A stretch of DNA of 64,000 bases. Origin: Ascoidea rubescens DSM 1968 (taxonomy: Eukaryota; Ascomycota; Saccharomycetes; Ascoideales; Ascoideaceae). Below are positions 42,370 to 52,739 of the stretch, one piece after another (the stretch's first letter is position 1; every line of letters begins with the position of its first letter). The notes under the pieces were generated by a model. The model searched no databases and was not told the origin of the DNA. It was given only the letters and a program-made list of their open reading frames with translations. The translations under genes and the position numbers were made by a program. Location: NCBI RefSeq assembly GCF_001661345.1, contig NW_017962917.1:310001-374000 (forward strand). The letters are read 5' to 3'.

Positions 42370-43392
42370 CTAATATCTGGAAAACTTTGGGGTATAAGGA
42401 GCCTCGAGGTACTCAACGTCTTCCTTGGAGAGCTCCACCAGAACAGCAGCAATCAAGTCGTCCACTCGTTTCTCAGAGCTGATCCCAACAATAGGATAGA
42501 TGTCCTTGGATAAAACCCACGCTGTGGAAACCGCAGCCATCGAGACCTTGTGTTTTTCTGCAAGATTTTCAACTCGAGATATTATCTCCTTGTCGCCTGT
42601 CTCTAAAGTGGTTAGTCCAAGACTAGAGAATCTCTTCTTTTCCACTTTGGATCTTTCTGTCTCTGCATTCAATGGCCTTGTCAATAGTCCTCTGGCATTT
42701 GGTGACCATGGAATCAACCCAACCCCATTCTTTTGACAATATGGTATCATCTCCCTTTCTTCTTCTCGGTTAAGCAAATTATAGTAGTTTTGCATCGATA
42801 TGAACTTGTGCCAGTTATGTTTTTCAGCAATGTGTTGCAAATCAATGAATTCGTACGCCTTCATCGATGATGCTCCAATGTACCTGGTATATCCCTTTTC
42901 AATAACATCGTTCAAAGATCTCATGATTTCCTCGCCTGGCGTATCAGGATCAAATCGGTGGATTTGCAACACATCAATAAATGTGCCCAATCTTTTAACT
43001 GACGCCTCAACTGCATCAAAAATATGTTTTCGTGATAGACCTTGCGAATTGATATAATCGATATCGATATCACTGTAATTGGCTGGTTGGTCATCGTCTC
43101 TAACAGGAAAAAAACATTTGGATAATATAACAATTCTATCTCTTTTGATTTTGAATTTTTTAATAAATTTACCTAAAAGTTCCTCGGATTTACCATTACT
43201 ATACACATTTGCTGTATCAAAAGTTCTAATTCCACTATCGTATAATTTTTTCAAGATTTTGAAGACTTTTTCTTCATCATCTTCAATCCAAGAGGCCCAA
43301 TTTTTAGATCCATATGACATGCATCCAACAATGATCTTGGATATTTTCAAACCAGAGTTTCCAAGTCTAACATGAGGAAAAGAAACACTCAT
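42370..43392 (-). CDS. Aldo-keto reductase (YPL088W / aryl-alcohol dehydrogenase type)
   Basis: The product is an NADPH-dependent aldo-keto reductase of 340 residues from ATG43392; the frame extends six codons to a TTG. The catalytic tetrad is complete: Asp59 and Tyr64 in RTFDTANVYSNGKSEELLG, Lys92 in VILSKCFF and His145 in VLQIHRFDPDTP. The block YIGASSMKAYEF and the GLIPWSPNARGLLTRP segment are typical of the aryl-alcohol dehydrogenase (AKR9-like) branch. It resembles S. cerevisiae YPL088W in length and in the TANVYS and SPNARGLL motifs. The substrate cannot be told from sequence. The enzyme is probably cytosolic, with no targeting signal. It lies 670 bases from the DIP5-like gene, in the same orientation. 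Confidence 0.92.
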   Translation of the reverse strand: MSVSFPHVRLGNSGLKISKIIVGCMSYGSKNWASWIEDDEEKVFKILKKLYDSGIRTFDTANVYSNGKSEELLGKFIKKFKIKRDRIVILSKCFFPVRDDDQPANYSDIDIDYINSQGLSRKHIFDAVEASVKRLGTFIDVLQIHRFDPDTPGEEIMRSLNDVIEKGYTRYIGASSMKAYEFIDLQHIAEKHNWHKFISMQNYYNLLNREEEREMIPYCQKNGVGLIPWSPNARGLLTRPLNAETERSKVEKKRFSSLGLTTLETGDKEIISRVENLAEKHKVSMAAVSTAWVLSKDIYPIVGISSEKRVDDLIAAVLVELSKEDVEYLEAPYTPKFSRY

Positions 43393-44062
43393 TGTTAAAT
43401 TCAATTGCAATTGGAATATATAAAAATTGCAATGTATAACAAGTTCAATGGCAATTTAAACAAAGAACAATTAAAATCAATATTTAAATAACAATCAACT
43501 GAAAAAATCTCTCTGATTACTAATTGCAAATTGTATACTACAGCCAATCAATTTGTTTAATTCCCTTATTTCCAACCTTAAAACTGTGGCACTAAAATCT
43601 GACTTCAAACCATTATTTTTTACATTTTATTAATTGAATTATTCTTGTGTATATTTATCTTGCACTTGATAATCGATATCTTGCATTTTGATCGCCTTAA
43701 GATTTCTCTTCAATTAACTGGTATAAAACCGTCAACAATATTCATCAAATAAACACATATTTTATATTATAGACAAGATTTCATCTAAATCTATTTTTTA
43801 CTAGTAAAATTAAACGTATAATTGTTTTTTTTTTCAAATTTTAAATAAACAACTCAATTATTTGATTATATCAAAAGTTTTACTAATGAAAAAAATTACA
43901 AATGATAAAAATTTATGGTTTATTAATATATTTCTTAATTTTGAAAAAAATATGAAAAATTAAGGAAAAGCAAAAAAAGCGCAAAAAATAGAGCAGAAAA
44001 ACAAAAACAAAAAATTAAAACAAAAAATAATAAAATACAAAAAGATAGAGTAAACAAAAAAA
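43393..44062. other. Upstream region of the aldo-keto reductase gene
   Basis: This is AT-rich DNA with an A-rich strand near 43960-44040. It serves as promoter of the reductase and 3' flank of the permease gene. No gene or clear motif is seen. Confidence 0.6.
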
Positions 44063-45817
44063 TTAACCACCAAACAAAAATCTTGATAAGTGGTTATACC
44101 ATTTCTTGAGTTTATCTTTATTCAATTCTAGTTCTTCATAATATTCCTTTTCGTGTTGCTCGATTTCAGCTAATCCTGTTATTAAATCAACTTCTAATGG
44201 TTTCTTTATTTTTGTTTTTTTAATTATTTTGTATCCAAAATAAAATGCAATATCCAAGAATACCATAATATATGAAAATAAGAAATCTTTGACCGACCAC
44301 CATGAAGGAAGAAATACAGTATAACCACTAACAAATACCATAGTAAATGTTGCTGACAATCCAAGATATGCTAAATATGGCTGAAACCAACCTTTAAAAG
44401 TAAAAGCATTTCTATCAATGCCTTGTGCAATAACTGCTTTATAGAAAAAGATATAAGTGGTACTTAAAACACAAAAATTAATCAATTGTGATGCTGTTAC
44501 CAAATTAATAATCCAGTCTAAAACAGTTGCTGAATTTTCTCCCAATTGCAAGAAGGATAATAATGCCCAAGATAAAGAGATCAATACACAATAAATTGGC
44601 ACGCCAGTCTTAGTACAATGACTCAAAAATCTTGGAGCTTTTCCATCTAATGCCATACCATATAATGAACGAGAAGAACAATAAGTATAAGAGTTACCAG
44701 CTGAAAAGGCTGCAAGAATCAAACCAACATTAACAATATCTGGCAATACTTTGACTTTCATATTTTGCATAGCAACGACATATGGAGAGGCTCCAGCACC
44801 AGGTTTGGCTTCTGTAATAGCTCCTACTAAAATTGGATCTCTTGATGAAACGATAGTACACACACAAAATGTTCCAACAACAAAGAAAAAAGTTAATCTA
44901 TAAAAGACTTGTTTAAAAGCCTTTTTAAGAGTGACTCTTGGGTTTATTGTTTCTCCTGCTGCCATTGAGACATACTCTGGGCCAGCGACAATAAAACAAC
45001 ATCTAATTGCAGCCGCCAAGTAACCTAAAAATCTACCGAGATTTCCAGTTTTATAAAATTCATTCATAAGAGCAGGTTTTGTCCAATATCTAAAACCAAA
45101 AGCATCATGGATGGGATTACCACCACACATGGTAACAAAAGTGAAAGCAATTAAAAGAAGAATTAAAATAACTTTACCTAGAGAAAACCAAAATTCAGTT
45201 TCACCATAATATCTAACTGCAAATACGTTGATCAAAAAATATAAAACAGCTTGAATGACTAAAGGAATTGCAGCTGAGTAATCATCTCTCCAATAATGAA
45301 CAATACTGTTAGCAGCAGTTATTTCAAATGGAATCATAGAACACTCTAAAAACCAAAAATTCCAACCAGCCATAAATTCAAAGGCATCGTCAACACATCT
45401 TCCTGCCAATCTAATGAATGGAGATGAAATAGGTAAATAGCAAACCATTTCAGCTGTTGAGACCGTTATAAAACAGATTGGAAAACACCAAATTACCATT
45501 GCAAGAAATAAAGATAATGGGCCAGCGATATAAAGACCCTTTCCAATACCAAGATAAATGGCGATACCAACTGCTCCTCCAATACCAATTAACTGAATAT
45601 GACGGTTTTCTAATTTTCTTTTTGTCGATGTAACTGGTACGAAACCCGAATTGGAAATGTTTAATGATGATTCTTCATTATATTGAGATAGTTGATTATT
45701 ATTTTCTCCCGTTTTGGAAACGACAGTTATTTTATTTAAATTACTATTGACCTTTTGTTTTTCAACAGTAAAATTATTTTTAAGAAACTTTCCAAAATTT
45801 TTAATATTCGAAGTCAT
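44063..45817 (-). CDS. YAT-family amino-acid permease (Dip5-type)
   Basis: The product is a plasma-membrane amino-acid/proton symporter with 584 residues and about twelve predicted membrane spans. The first span follows the conserved RHIQLIGIGGAVGIAIYLGIG motif (about residues 71-92). Other fungal YAT signatures are MAGWNFWFLECSMIPFEITAA, TFVTMCGGNPIHDAFGFRYW and GPEYVSMAAGETINPR. The C-terminal cytosolic segment TKIKKPLEVDLITG matches the same region of yeast Dip5 (dicarboxylic amino-acid permease), and the GASPYVVAMQNMKVKVLPDIVN block is also Dip5-like. Substrate preference for Glu/Asp is inferred from that similarity only. The N-terminal 65 residues are hydrophilic with several Lys residues that could be ubiquitinated. 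Confidence 0.92.
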   Translation of the reverse strand: MTSNIKNFGKFLKNNFTVEKQKVNSNLNKITVVSKTGENNNQLSQYNEESSLNISNSGFVPVTSTKRKLENRHIQLIGIGGAVGIAIYLGIGKGLYIAGPLSLFLAMVIWCFPICFITVSTAEMVCYLPISSPFIRLAGRCVDDAFEFMAGWNFWFLECSMIPFEITAANSIVHYWRDDYSAAIPLVIQAVLYFLINVFAVRYYGETEFWFSLGKVILILLLIAFTFVTMCGGNPIHDAFGFRYWTKPALMNEFYKTGNLGRFLGYLAAAIRCCFIVAGPEYVSMAAGETINPRVTLKKAFKQVFYRLTFFFVVGTFCVCTIVSSRDPILVGAITEAKPGAGASPYVVAMQNMKVKVLPDIVNVGLILAAFSAGNSYTYCSSRSLYGMALDGKAPRFLSHCTKTGVPIYCVLISLSWALLSFLQLGENSATVLDWIINLVTASQLINFCVLSTTYIFFYKAVIAQGIDRNAFTFKGWFQPYLAYLGLSATFTMVFVSGYTVFLPSWWSVKDFLFSYIMVFLDIAFYFGYKIIKKTKIKKPLEVDLITGLAEIEQHEKEYYEELELNKDKLKKWYNHLSRFLFGG

Positions 45818-46158
45818 TACTTATTTGTTTTATAGAACATAAAGAAAAGATATTTTGAATTAATCTGATCATATAACATTAGTTATTTTAAAAGATGAAA
45901 TCAAGTGAAACATTATATGTATTTATATTGAATAAATCGTGAATATCTATTATTAAGTTAAATCGAATAAATTATCATGTTTTATTGCCTTATTATGACT
46001 TTTTTGCTTTACTTTTTTTTTCTTGCTTTATTAAGTTTTTTCTATTTATTCAAGAAATAATCCATTCAAATTTAACTATAATACAAAAGAATAAACCACA
46101 GTTTTTTGTTTTTTTTGTTTTGATTAAAACTCAAACATATATTATTTGTGATATAATT

Positions 46159-46171
46159 GGGGGGGGGGGGG
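46159..46171 (+). repeat. Poly-G homopolymer (13 G)
   Basis: Thirteen consecutive G stand out in AT-rich flanking DNA, about 340 bases upstream of the DIP5-like ATG. Confidence 0.9.
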
Positions 46172-46813
46172 AATATTGGAATAAAATTTCAAACAGACCT
46201 TGAAAAATAATCAATTATAGGCAATTTAATTGATTACAATCTGGTAAAATACCATTATATCAAAGGAAATCAAGAGCGTTTAACAATTTTAGCTGGTTTT
46301 AAATCAAACACGATAAAATAAAAGATAAATTAGTAAATATCAATTGAAAAAACTGGGACTGGGACAGATATACCATTGAAGGCATCAAAATCGAGTGAGG
46401 TTTTCAATGATTAGTATATAAAGCCGGATGAAAAGTTGATTTATTCTTTTAATAAGCGATATCATCACTATTTTTCTTTAATCTTTGAACATTTGAAGTA
46501 TTTGAAGTATTTGATAGATGTTAAAGTGGAAGAAAGAGCAACAAATTTCAATATATCGCAAATCACTGTGTAAAATTTGGTTTGAAATGAGCCTCATACC
46601 TTGAATCTTATCTGTTTTGGCACAATTTTATGGCGGTGAAATCAGAACAGCTGCAATTGCCAATATGAGTTGGTTTGATTAAACTAATGTTCTATTTAAT
46701 AGAATTTTTCAATAGGATGTATATTATCTATAATTGCTCAACCAATCCTGGACCACTTTCTTATTAAAAACAGTTTTGTGAAAACATTTGACACTCTCCC
46801 GGATTATGCCGGT

Positions 46814-46843
46814 CATGTGATATACCGGAATACATGTCACATG
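46814..46843 (+). promoter_or_regulatory. Inverted pair of Cbf1/bHLH-type sites upstream of TFA2
   Basis: CATGTGAT at 46814-46821 and GTCACATG at 46836-46843 are RTCACRTG-type sequences in opposite orientation around TACCGGAATA. They lie 160-190 bases upstream of the TFA2 ATG. Confidence 0.4.
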
Positions 46844-47000
46844 CAAATTATTTTTGTCCCGAATTTGTTTGCCCTAATTTTTGGAACCCGAAATTTTTAT
46901 CTGCGACTTTTCTGATTATCCAGCACTTATTGTCTGATACTATCACCATCGAGATTGCTGCTGAGGTTGCTGCAAAAAGACAATAGAGATACGCTCCAGG

Positions 47001-47936
47001 ATGGCAGACTTGTCGCAGGATCATTTGGCATTTCTCAAGAAGATACGAAGCACGACTTCGTCAACTGATATTCCACGAAAATTGCATACGAACAATCTCA
47101 AACGAACCACTTCTGATTTATCCTCAATCAATGCCAACAACGCCTACAATTCAACTGCTAATTTCTCAAATCCTTATAAAAAATCCAAGTTAGATAGTAT
47201 AAAGAATACTAATGGTAGTGGTAGTAGTGTGAATGTGATTAAAAACAAAAACCCAAGTTTCAATAGTTTTGAAACGAATAATTTCAATTCCATCACCACT
47301 ACTACTGAATACTCTAGTGGGTTTTTATCTGTAAAGTTGAATGAGGCTGTCGATACAATCAAATCTCAAGACAAACCAGTGAATATCAATAGTTTGAAAA
47401 AAACCATCAATTTTGATGATATTGGTGCCTTATTGCCTTCATTAAGAAAAATGGAGAGAATAAGATATGATTCAGTTAATAATACAATCGAATATTTATC
47501 TTTACATCAAATAAAAACAGGTGATGATTTGATAAATTATTTGAAAAATTTACCTACTTTCAAAGGAACAAGTGTAAAAGAGTTGAAAGATGGTTGGAAT
47601 TCATGTCTTGAGACTATTGACTCTTTAGAAAAGCAAAGCAAAATTATTGTTCAAAGAACTAAAAAAGATAACAGTCCAAGATTAATTTGGTTAAATCAAG
47701 GCTGTTCTCTTGGTATGATAGATGAAGAATTTGTTAAACTGTGGAGAAGTGTTCCTTTACCATCTCCAGCTGATTTACCAAAAAAACTAGTTGAGCTAGG
47801 TCAGAAACCTACAAGCATAGACCCTGCTACAATTAAAAAGGTGAATCCAGCTTCAGAAAAGAAAAAATCTAAAAAAAAGAAGAGAAATATTATTACCAAC
47901 ACTCATATGATTGGTATATTTAAAGATTTCAAGTAA
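47001..47936 (+). CDS. TFA2: TFIIE small subunit (Tfa2, TFIIE-beta)
   Basis: The product is the smaller TFIIE subunit, a general factor for RNA polymerase II that helps recruit and regulate TFIIH at promoters. It has 311 residues. The N-terminal 115 are Ser/Asn-rich. Winged-helix segments follow from about 125, with NFDDIGALLPSLRKMERIRYD and IEYLSLHQIKTGDDLINYL. The family's C-terminal block is clear: LIWLNQGCSLGMIDEEFVKLWRSVPLP, close to the human EEFQKLWRSV block, then LVELGQKPTSIDPAT. A basic end (KKKSKKKKRN) leads to THMIGIFKDF, matching the human NEHLAGVLKDY. In-frame CTG at 47739 encodes the L of KLWRSV, which suggests CUG is read as Leu. ATG47001 is well supported. Confidence 0.95.
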   Translation: MADLSQDHLAFLKKIRSTTSSTDIPRKLHTNNLKRTTSDLSSINANNAYNSTANFSNPYKKSKLDSIKNTNGSGSSVNVIKNKNPSFNSFETNNFNSITTTTEYSSGFLSVKLNEAVDTIKSQDKPVNINSLKKTINFDDIGALLPSLRKMERIRYDSVNNTIEYLSLHQIKTGDDLINYLKNLPTFKGTSVKELKDGWNSCLETIDSLEKQSKIIVQRTKKDNSPRLIWLNQGCSLGMIDEEFVKLWRSVPLPSPADLPKKLVELGQKPTSIDPATIKKVNPASEKKKSKKKKRNIITNTHMIGIFKDFK

Positions 47937-49827
47937 AACTCAAAGACAATTATTTATTTTTTTAATATGATATTTAATTTTGATAAAAATAAAAATAAAG
48001 GGAGCAGCAAGGAAAAAAGGAAAAGGCAAAAAAAGAAATTTTTTAATATTATTTATTCTTCAAGTCCAATAAAAAAAACTGTTTTTTTATTTTTTTATTA
48101 AGAAAAGTGACCCATTTATAGTATTGACATTGATTTAGAGGATCATGTTTATCTTTTCTAATATAAAATTAATATTTAAGAATTGGAAGGCTGGAAAAAA
48201 TCATATCATATTTGTAATTTGATTTAAATTTTTTTAATCTTTTTTAATCTTTTTAATTTCTATAATTTAGTACAAGAAACACTAAGTATTACAGTAATAA
48301 ATATATTGTTTAAATATTCAATACATTGTATTACACCAAATATATACAAAAATAAAACACAAAAGATATTTAAGAAAATATTAAGAAGTTTAAAGGTTGC
48401 ATTATAAATAATAGAAATTTTTATAAATCAAATCCAGAGAAAAGCAGAAACAGATGGAAATTTTAGTAACTAGAAAAATTCAAACCAGCTTTGTGAAACA
48501 CTTTTAAATAAAGTAATTTATGAAACTTGCTTCAACTATCCGTCAAACTAATCTGAAATCTGCTTTTGAGGCAAGAAATAATATTTAGTTCAAACAAAAA
48601 TTGCTATTAAGTATCTAATTTGGAAAAATTTAGAGACAATAGAGTGGCTGAACTGAATTTTTAAGTTTAGGAATTCCATTTTACGTAATAATATTAACAA
48701 AAGTATATAGTTCATATTAAAATTCTCAGTATCATTGTTTTTTATTTTAGAAATTTATAATGATTCAATTTCAAATTAATTTAATTAGATAATTATGGAA
48801 AAGGAGGTAAATTAAATTAAAGTCCTCTAGTCAATTGATTAGTATCCAATGGAATAATTTGATGATTTTTTATTTACTTTAATATTTTGTTTTGAGAACT
48901 GTCTTAAACTTTAGTCAATAAAACTTTATTGATAATTTTCTAGTTTAATTTTTAATGTTTTGCTTGAATTATACAGTGTATCTTTACAGTATTTAAAAGT
49001 TGTAAAAAACATCAAAATAAACACCTTCTGCAAAGTTATTGACAGTGACTACTTGACTGCTTACTCAATAGACTTGATAATCATCAACTTCTATTCACTG
49101 AAAATAATTAAAACGGTTGTTTTTGGTAGACAAACACAATAGAATATGTAAATAAACAAAATACAACTTTAAAGCAAGATTTCACTGCAAAAAATCTGTT
49201 GTTCATGAACAATAATGTGAGATAAGCAAAAAATTGTATTCTGTGATATTTGAAATGAAAATGTTAAAGTTCAACAAACAAAAAAAATAAAAAACTTGGA
49301 TATGAGTCCAAAGAAAACTCAAACAAATTGTATGTTTCTCGATAGAAAAATAATATCAGTTTACTAGTGTTTGATTTTTATAATTTGTTTTCAAAGGCCA
49401 CAGACAACAATAAAAGTACATGCTGCATGTACAAAAAAATATGCATATCAATACGTTTAAGTGTATTGACATACATGATATATCCTAGTGTTTACGCCTT
49501 TTGTTGTTGAGGCAAAATCACCTCAATCAGCAATTTCCCAGAGATGAGGCAAGTCATATTGAAAGGCAAAAGACCGTTAGTTTGAAGTTTATGCCATATT
49601 TCTGAATAAAAAATAAGCGTTTAATCCATTGCTGCAATGATATAGAATTTTGAATGCTGTTCTTTAGTTGTTTGAACATCTAATTGATTAATTAATCTCT
49701 GTTCCTGGTCTTGATTGGTTTGTTTCCACGATAGAGCTACGAATCAAGAAATTTAAATTAAATCAAATATTTATCTGGTTAAATACGTAATAATAACAAA
49801 GTTTCATTAAAAATCATACTGCATTTA
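47937..49827. other. 1.9-kb gene-free region next to the right repeat copy
   Basis: This AT-rich DNA has dense stops in all frames. It is the convergent interval between TFA2 and the second copy of the 609-residue gene. The 16-mer at 49464-49479 is the reverse complement of 7442-7457, in the matching flank of the left copy. An interrupted palindrome TACATGCTGCATGTA lies near 49417. No gene is called. Confidence 0.6.
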
Positions 49828-49861
49828 TGTTTTTTAACTTCAAAAATAATCCAACTGAGAT

Positions 49862-51691
49862 TCAGCCAAATTTGTTACTTCCGTCCTCCTCTAACATAAA
49901 ATTTAATACAGTCTTGACTTCACTTTTGCAACAGTAGAATATACGATTTTGCTTGTATTCTATTTCCTTTTCAGCAAAATCACGTCTTCGAATCTGGCTC
50001 ATATAACCCCAAATGTTCAAAAAAACACTTTCTAACGTTTTCTTTGGTATCTGGTGCAAGCAACTAAATAACTCAGCTTCATAGTGGATCCACGAATACA
50101 ATCCCATCCATGAATACCCATCCAAGTCTTCGTTGACCAAGTCCATTTCCTGGTTTCCCATCTTGTAATACTCGCTTTTCATCAACCCCACCGCCTCCAT
50201 CACATTGTTGATGATCTTCTCAATGCATACATAGAACTCCTCGTTCATGTGTATCTCTGGACATATCTTGTAGTTCTGTTTGATATCCCACCACTTGTCC
50301 ACTTGCGATGCTTTGATTGTCTTCACGCCCATGAAGTGTTTGGCCAAGTGGAATATTTTCTGGTAGCAGACCATGATCTTTCTGTAGTGTTTTCCTGGAG
50401 CTTTGAACTCTTCTCTCAATTTCAAACGATGAACCATGCAATATAGCTTGTCCTTTTTGATCAACCTGATCAACTCAAAGCATTTCTTGTCGGGTTCAAC
50501 ATCAAGCAACATCGGATCCAACAATGAGCTTGTGTCAACATTGCTCAAAACCAGATGCTGGATCTGGTTGAATAGCTGGTTGAATAAACTGTGAGCAGGA
50601 TCATCATGTGTGCCACCAACAACGATTTTTCGTTTAATTGATGGGATTTCGAATGGTGTCGAGACGCTGAACACAAACCAGTCATCGGTTCTTTTGCACT
50701 CAACAGAATTCGGAAATCCCTCTTTTTTCTCAAAGTTTATTTGAATGTTGATATCCAAACCGATTGCATGGTCATCTTTGCAACCATCTTTGCAACCATC
50801 TTTGCAACCATCTTTGCAACCATCTTTGTGACTGCCTCCCAAAAAGAATCCTCGAATGTCATCAAACTTGAGAAGATGTGTAATCATCAACGGACTCAAA
50901 AAGTCTCCACAGTTAATATCCAAATAGATTATGGCCAACATAATCAAGTAGTACGATACTGTTGACAACGTCTGGTCTGTGTAGTTTGCAAAATGATACT
51001 TGAAATTAAACAAACTGTCACTGTAGCCTATAATGTCAACCGATGTTTGAGCACCACTTGACCTTAGATGGCTCAACTTCCTGGAAATATATTTCTGGCG
51101 TGCTTCAATGTCTGCTGTATAGCACTCGTCCAACCTGATGTCGTCCAACAGAACCACACAACCAGCGCTGCTAACAGTCTGGATATCTTTCTCATCGAAA
51201 CACTCATAACTAGCATATCTGGGTAGAGCGTCGTAAATTATATTGGCGCCTGGTCTGGGAATCACAAATCTCAATGGCAAAGTAATGGGAACCATCATAA
51301 CATCAACAATCAACAATATAATCCCAAAAAACACAATTTTTTTTCTATTCTCGATAACATTATTTTGTTTTGTTGGCACGTAACGTTTGTAGATCCAGAT
51401 CATGAACCTGTTGTTTAAGATTAGGCATTCTTTGACACAGCAATTGGCGTCTAAACAAAACAAACACTGAATCAACCGAGCAGCAATGAGCCCATACCAT
51501 ATTCCCCTAAAGCAAATTGAAGGCATCACACCAAAATTGTATGATAGCATTGACGCTATACCCACGTCGATGATGGTGCTATTGGTGGATGGAACTTGGA
51601 TCTCAGCAACTGCTGGTGGGGTGGCAGAATCTGCGTTGATGCAATCCAGAAACGAGCTCCAGAAAAATGGAGGTGAGCTGTAATCAGCCAT
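49862..51691 (-). CDS. Unrecognised 609-aa membrane protein with KDGC repeats, copy 2
   Basis: The translation is identical to the gene at 5335-7164, including four KDGC units and the three candidate membrane segments. The leader and repeats upstream are also duplicated, at least as far as the JID1 fragment, so both copies probably share promoter sequences. The stop is followed by 34 bases of shared flank before the copies diverge. The function is unknown. Either both copies are recent, or gene conversion keeps them the same. Nothing in the frame suggests decay. Confidence 0.85.
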   Translation of the reverse strand: MADYSSPPFFWSSFLDCINADSATPPAVAEIQVPSTNSTIIDVGIASMLSYNFGVMPSICFRGIWYGLIAARLIQCLFCLDANCCVKECLILNNRFMIWIYKRYVPTKQNNVIENRKKIVFFGIILLIVDVMMVPITLPLRFVIPRPGANIIYDALPRYASYECFDEKDIQTVSSAGCVVLLDDIRLDECYTADIEARQKYISRKLSHLRSSGAQTSVDIIGYSDSLFNFKYHFANYTDQTLSTVSYYLIMLAIIYLDINCGDFLSPLMITHLLKFDDIRGFFLGGSHKDGCKDGCKDGCKDGCKDDHAIGLDINIQINFEKKEGFPNSVECKRTDDWFVFSVSTPFEIPSIKRKIVVGGTHDDPAHSLFNQLFNQIQHLVLSNVDTSSLLDPMLLDVEPDKKCFELIRLIKKDKLYCMVHRLKLREEFKAPGKHYRKIMVCYQKIFHLAKHFMGVKTIKASQVDKWWDIKQNYKICPEIHMNEEFYVCIEKIINNVMEAVGLMKSEYYKMGNQEMDLVNEDLDGYSWMGLYSWIHYEAELFSCLHQIPKKTLESVFLNIWGYMSQIRRRDFAEKEIEYKQNRIFYCCKSEVKTVLNFMLEEDGSNKFG

Positions 51692-52111
51692 AGATGGTTT
51701 GTTCAAGAGAAGCTCTGTCTGTTGATATCAATTGATTTGAGATACTTGAAATGATTCTGTTGATTGTTGATTGTTGATTGATTGTTGATTGATTGTTGAT
51801 TGATTGTTGATCGATTGTTGATTGATAATTAACCGCCGAAAGGAACAAGCCAGAACTAGTGAATCTATTCAGCTTATGCACAGACTATCCAGTAGAGTGA
51901 ATGAGAACTGACTAACAATGTAATGTGTGTGTATTGGTGGCAGTTATATAGACGAATATGAAGAGACAAGCAAATAAAATGAAGAGAATGAAGAAAATAA
52001 AGAAAATGAAGAAAATGAAGAAAATGAAGAAAATAAAGAGAATAAAGAGAATAAAGAGAAATAAATATATTATGGTTGCAATTTGGATATGATGTAGAGA
52101 TAATTTACTTG

Positions 52112-52626
52112 TTATGACATGCTATTGGTCAAATGCAAATATTTTTCTTTGGGTTGTGTATTGTTAATAGTATTTATATTATTATTGTTATTGTTGCTAT
52201 TATTATTATTATTGTTGTTGTTGTGATTGTTATTATTATTCTCTTCGTTTTCATTTCTAGCTTTTGAAGATTCAACCAACTTCTTCATCAATTTCTCATC
52301 ATCTTCAATGGATTTCTTGATCCTTTCCTGATTGCCCTCAAAAAACAAGCTGAATCTTCTCCACCACAAGAATCGTTGAATTCTCGAGAATTTGTCCAAT
52401 CCAAATCCATAGTTATTATATGATTTAAACAAGTTAACTTCAATCTCTTCAGATTTTCGATAACTTTTCATTAAATCGTCCTCGACTGTCGATATTACAT
52501 TGAAGATTTCCAAGACCACTAAGCAAAGGAACAATGAAACAAATGCATAGAGAAGATGTCTTCTGTTTAAATCTTCTATTGAAACTGAATCTGTTCTGAT
52601 ATTTTGATAATCCTGCCAAGTTCCAG
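52112..52626 (-). pseudogene. 5'-truncated JID1 fragment in the right repeat copy
   Basis: The last 171 codons of JID1, from TGTWQDYQ through the membrane anchor and poly-Asn tail to the stop, are present. The presequence and J domain are missing. An in-frame TGA lies just upstream of the junction, so no ATG gives the JID1 frame before the duplicated part. Any product would start at an internal Met after the membrane segment. It has no HPD motif and cannot act as a J protein. It is 113 bases downstream of the LEC1 stop, in the same orientation. Confidence 0.93.
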
Positions 52627-52739
52627 TTACACAATTCCTGAATCAATATTAAAATTCAAGTCATTTTGATCAAATCAAAAAGATTTAAAGGTTCAATAAA
52701 AATCGATTTTTCTATTAAGCTATTTTATTACTTCCAGAG

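Larger units (their letters stand above)
45818..47000. other. Divergent DIP5-like / TFA2 promoter region
   Basis: This is mostly AT-rich DNA between divergent genes. It holds a 13-base poly-G run at 46159-46171, a TATATAAA motif at 46414-46421 and an inverted pair of CACATG-type boxes at 46814-46843 near TFA2. No gene is called. A 72-codon frame at 45985-46203 includes the poly-G run and is not credible. Confidence 0.6.
49828..52626 (-). repeat. Inverted segmental duplication, right copy (probable derivative)
   Basis: This is the reverse complement of 4400-7198 with the same length (2,799). It carries a JID1 fragment without its start or J domain, plus the whole unrecognised gene. It sits between LEC1 (stop at 52740) and the gene-free region 3' of TFA2. 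No clear target-site duplication flanks it; TAA is on both sides, but three bases are not informative. No transposase, terminal inverted repeats or LTRs are visible. Confidence 0.97.

Noticed and set aside
46814-46880. Possible point-centromere-like arrangement (RTCACRTG followed by AT-rich DNA)
   Set aside because: No CDEIII-like TTTCCGAA element at the right distance. The intervening DNA is not a long pure AT block, and the site is a short promoter next to TFA2.
49828-52626. Reading the duplicated unit as a transposable element
   Set aside because: No transposase, reverse transcriptase, terminal inverted repeats or LTRs, and the unit begins inside the JID1 coding sequence, as expected of a segmental duplication.
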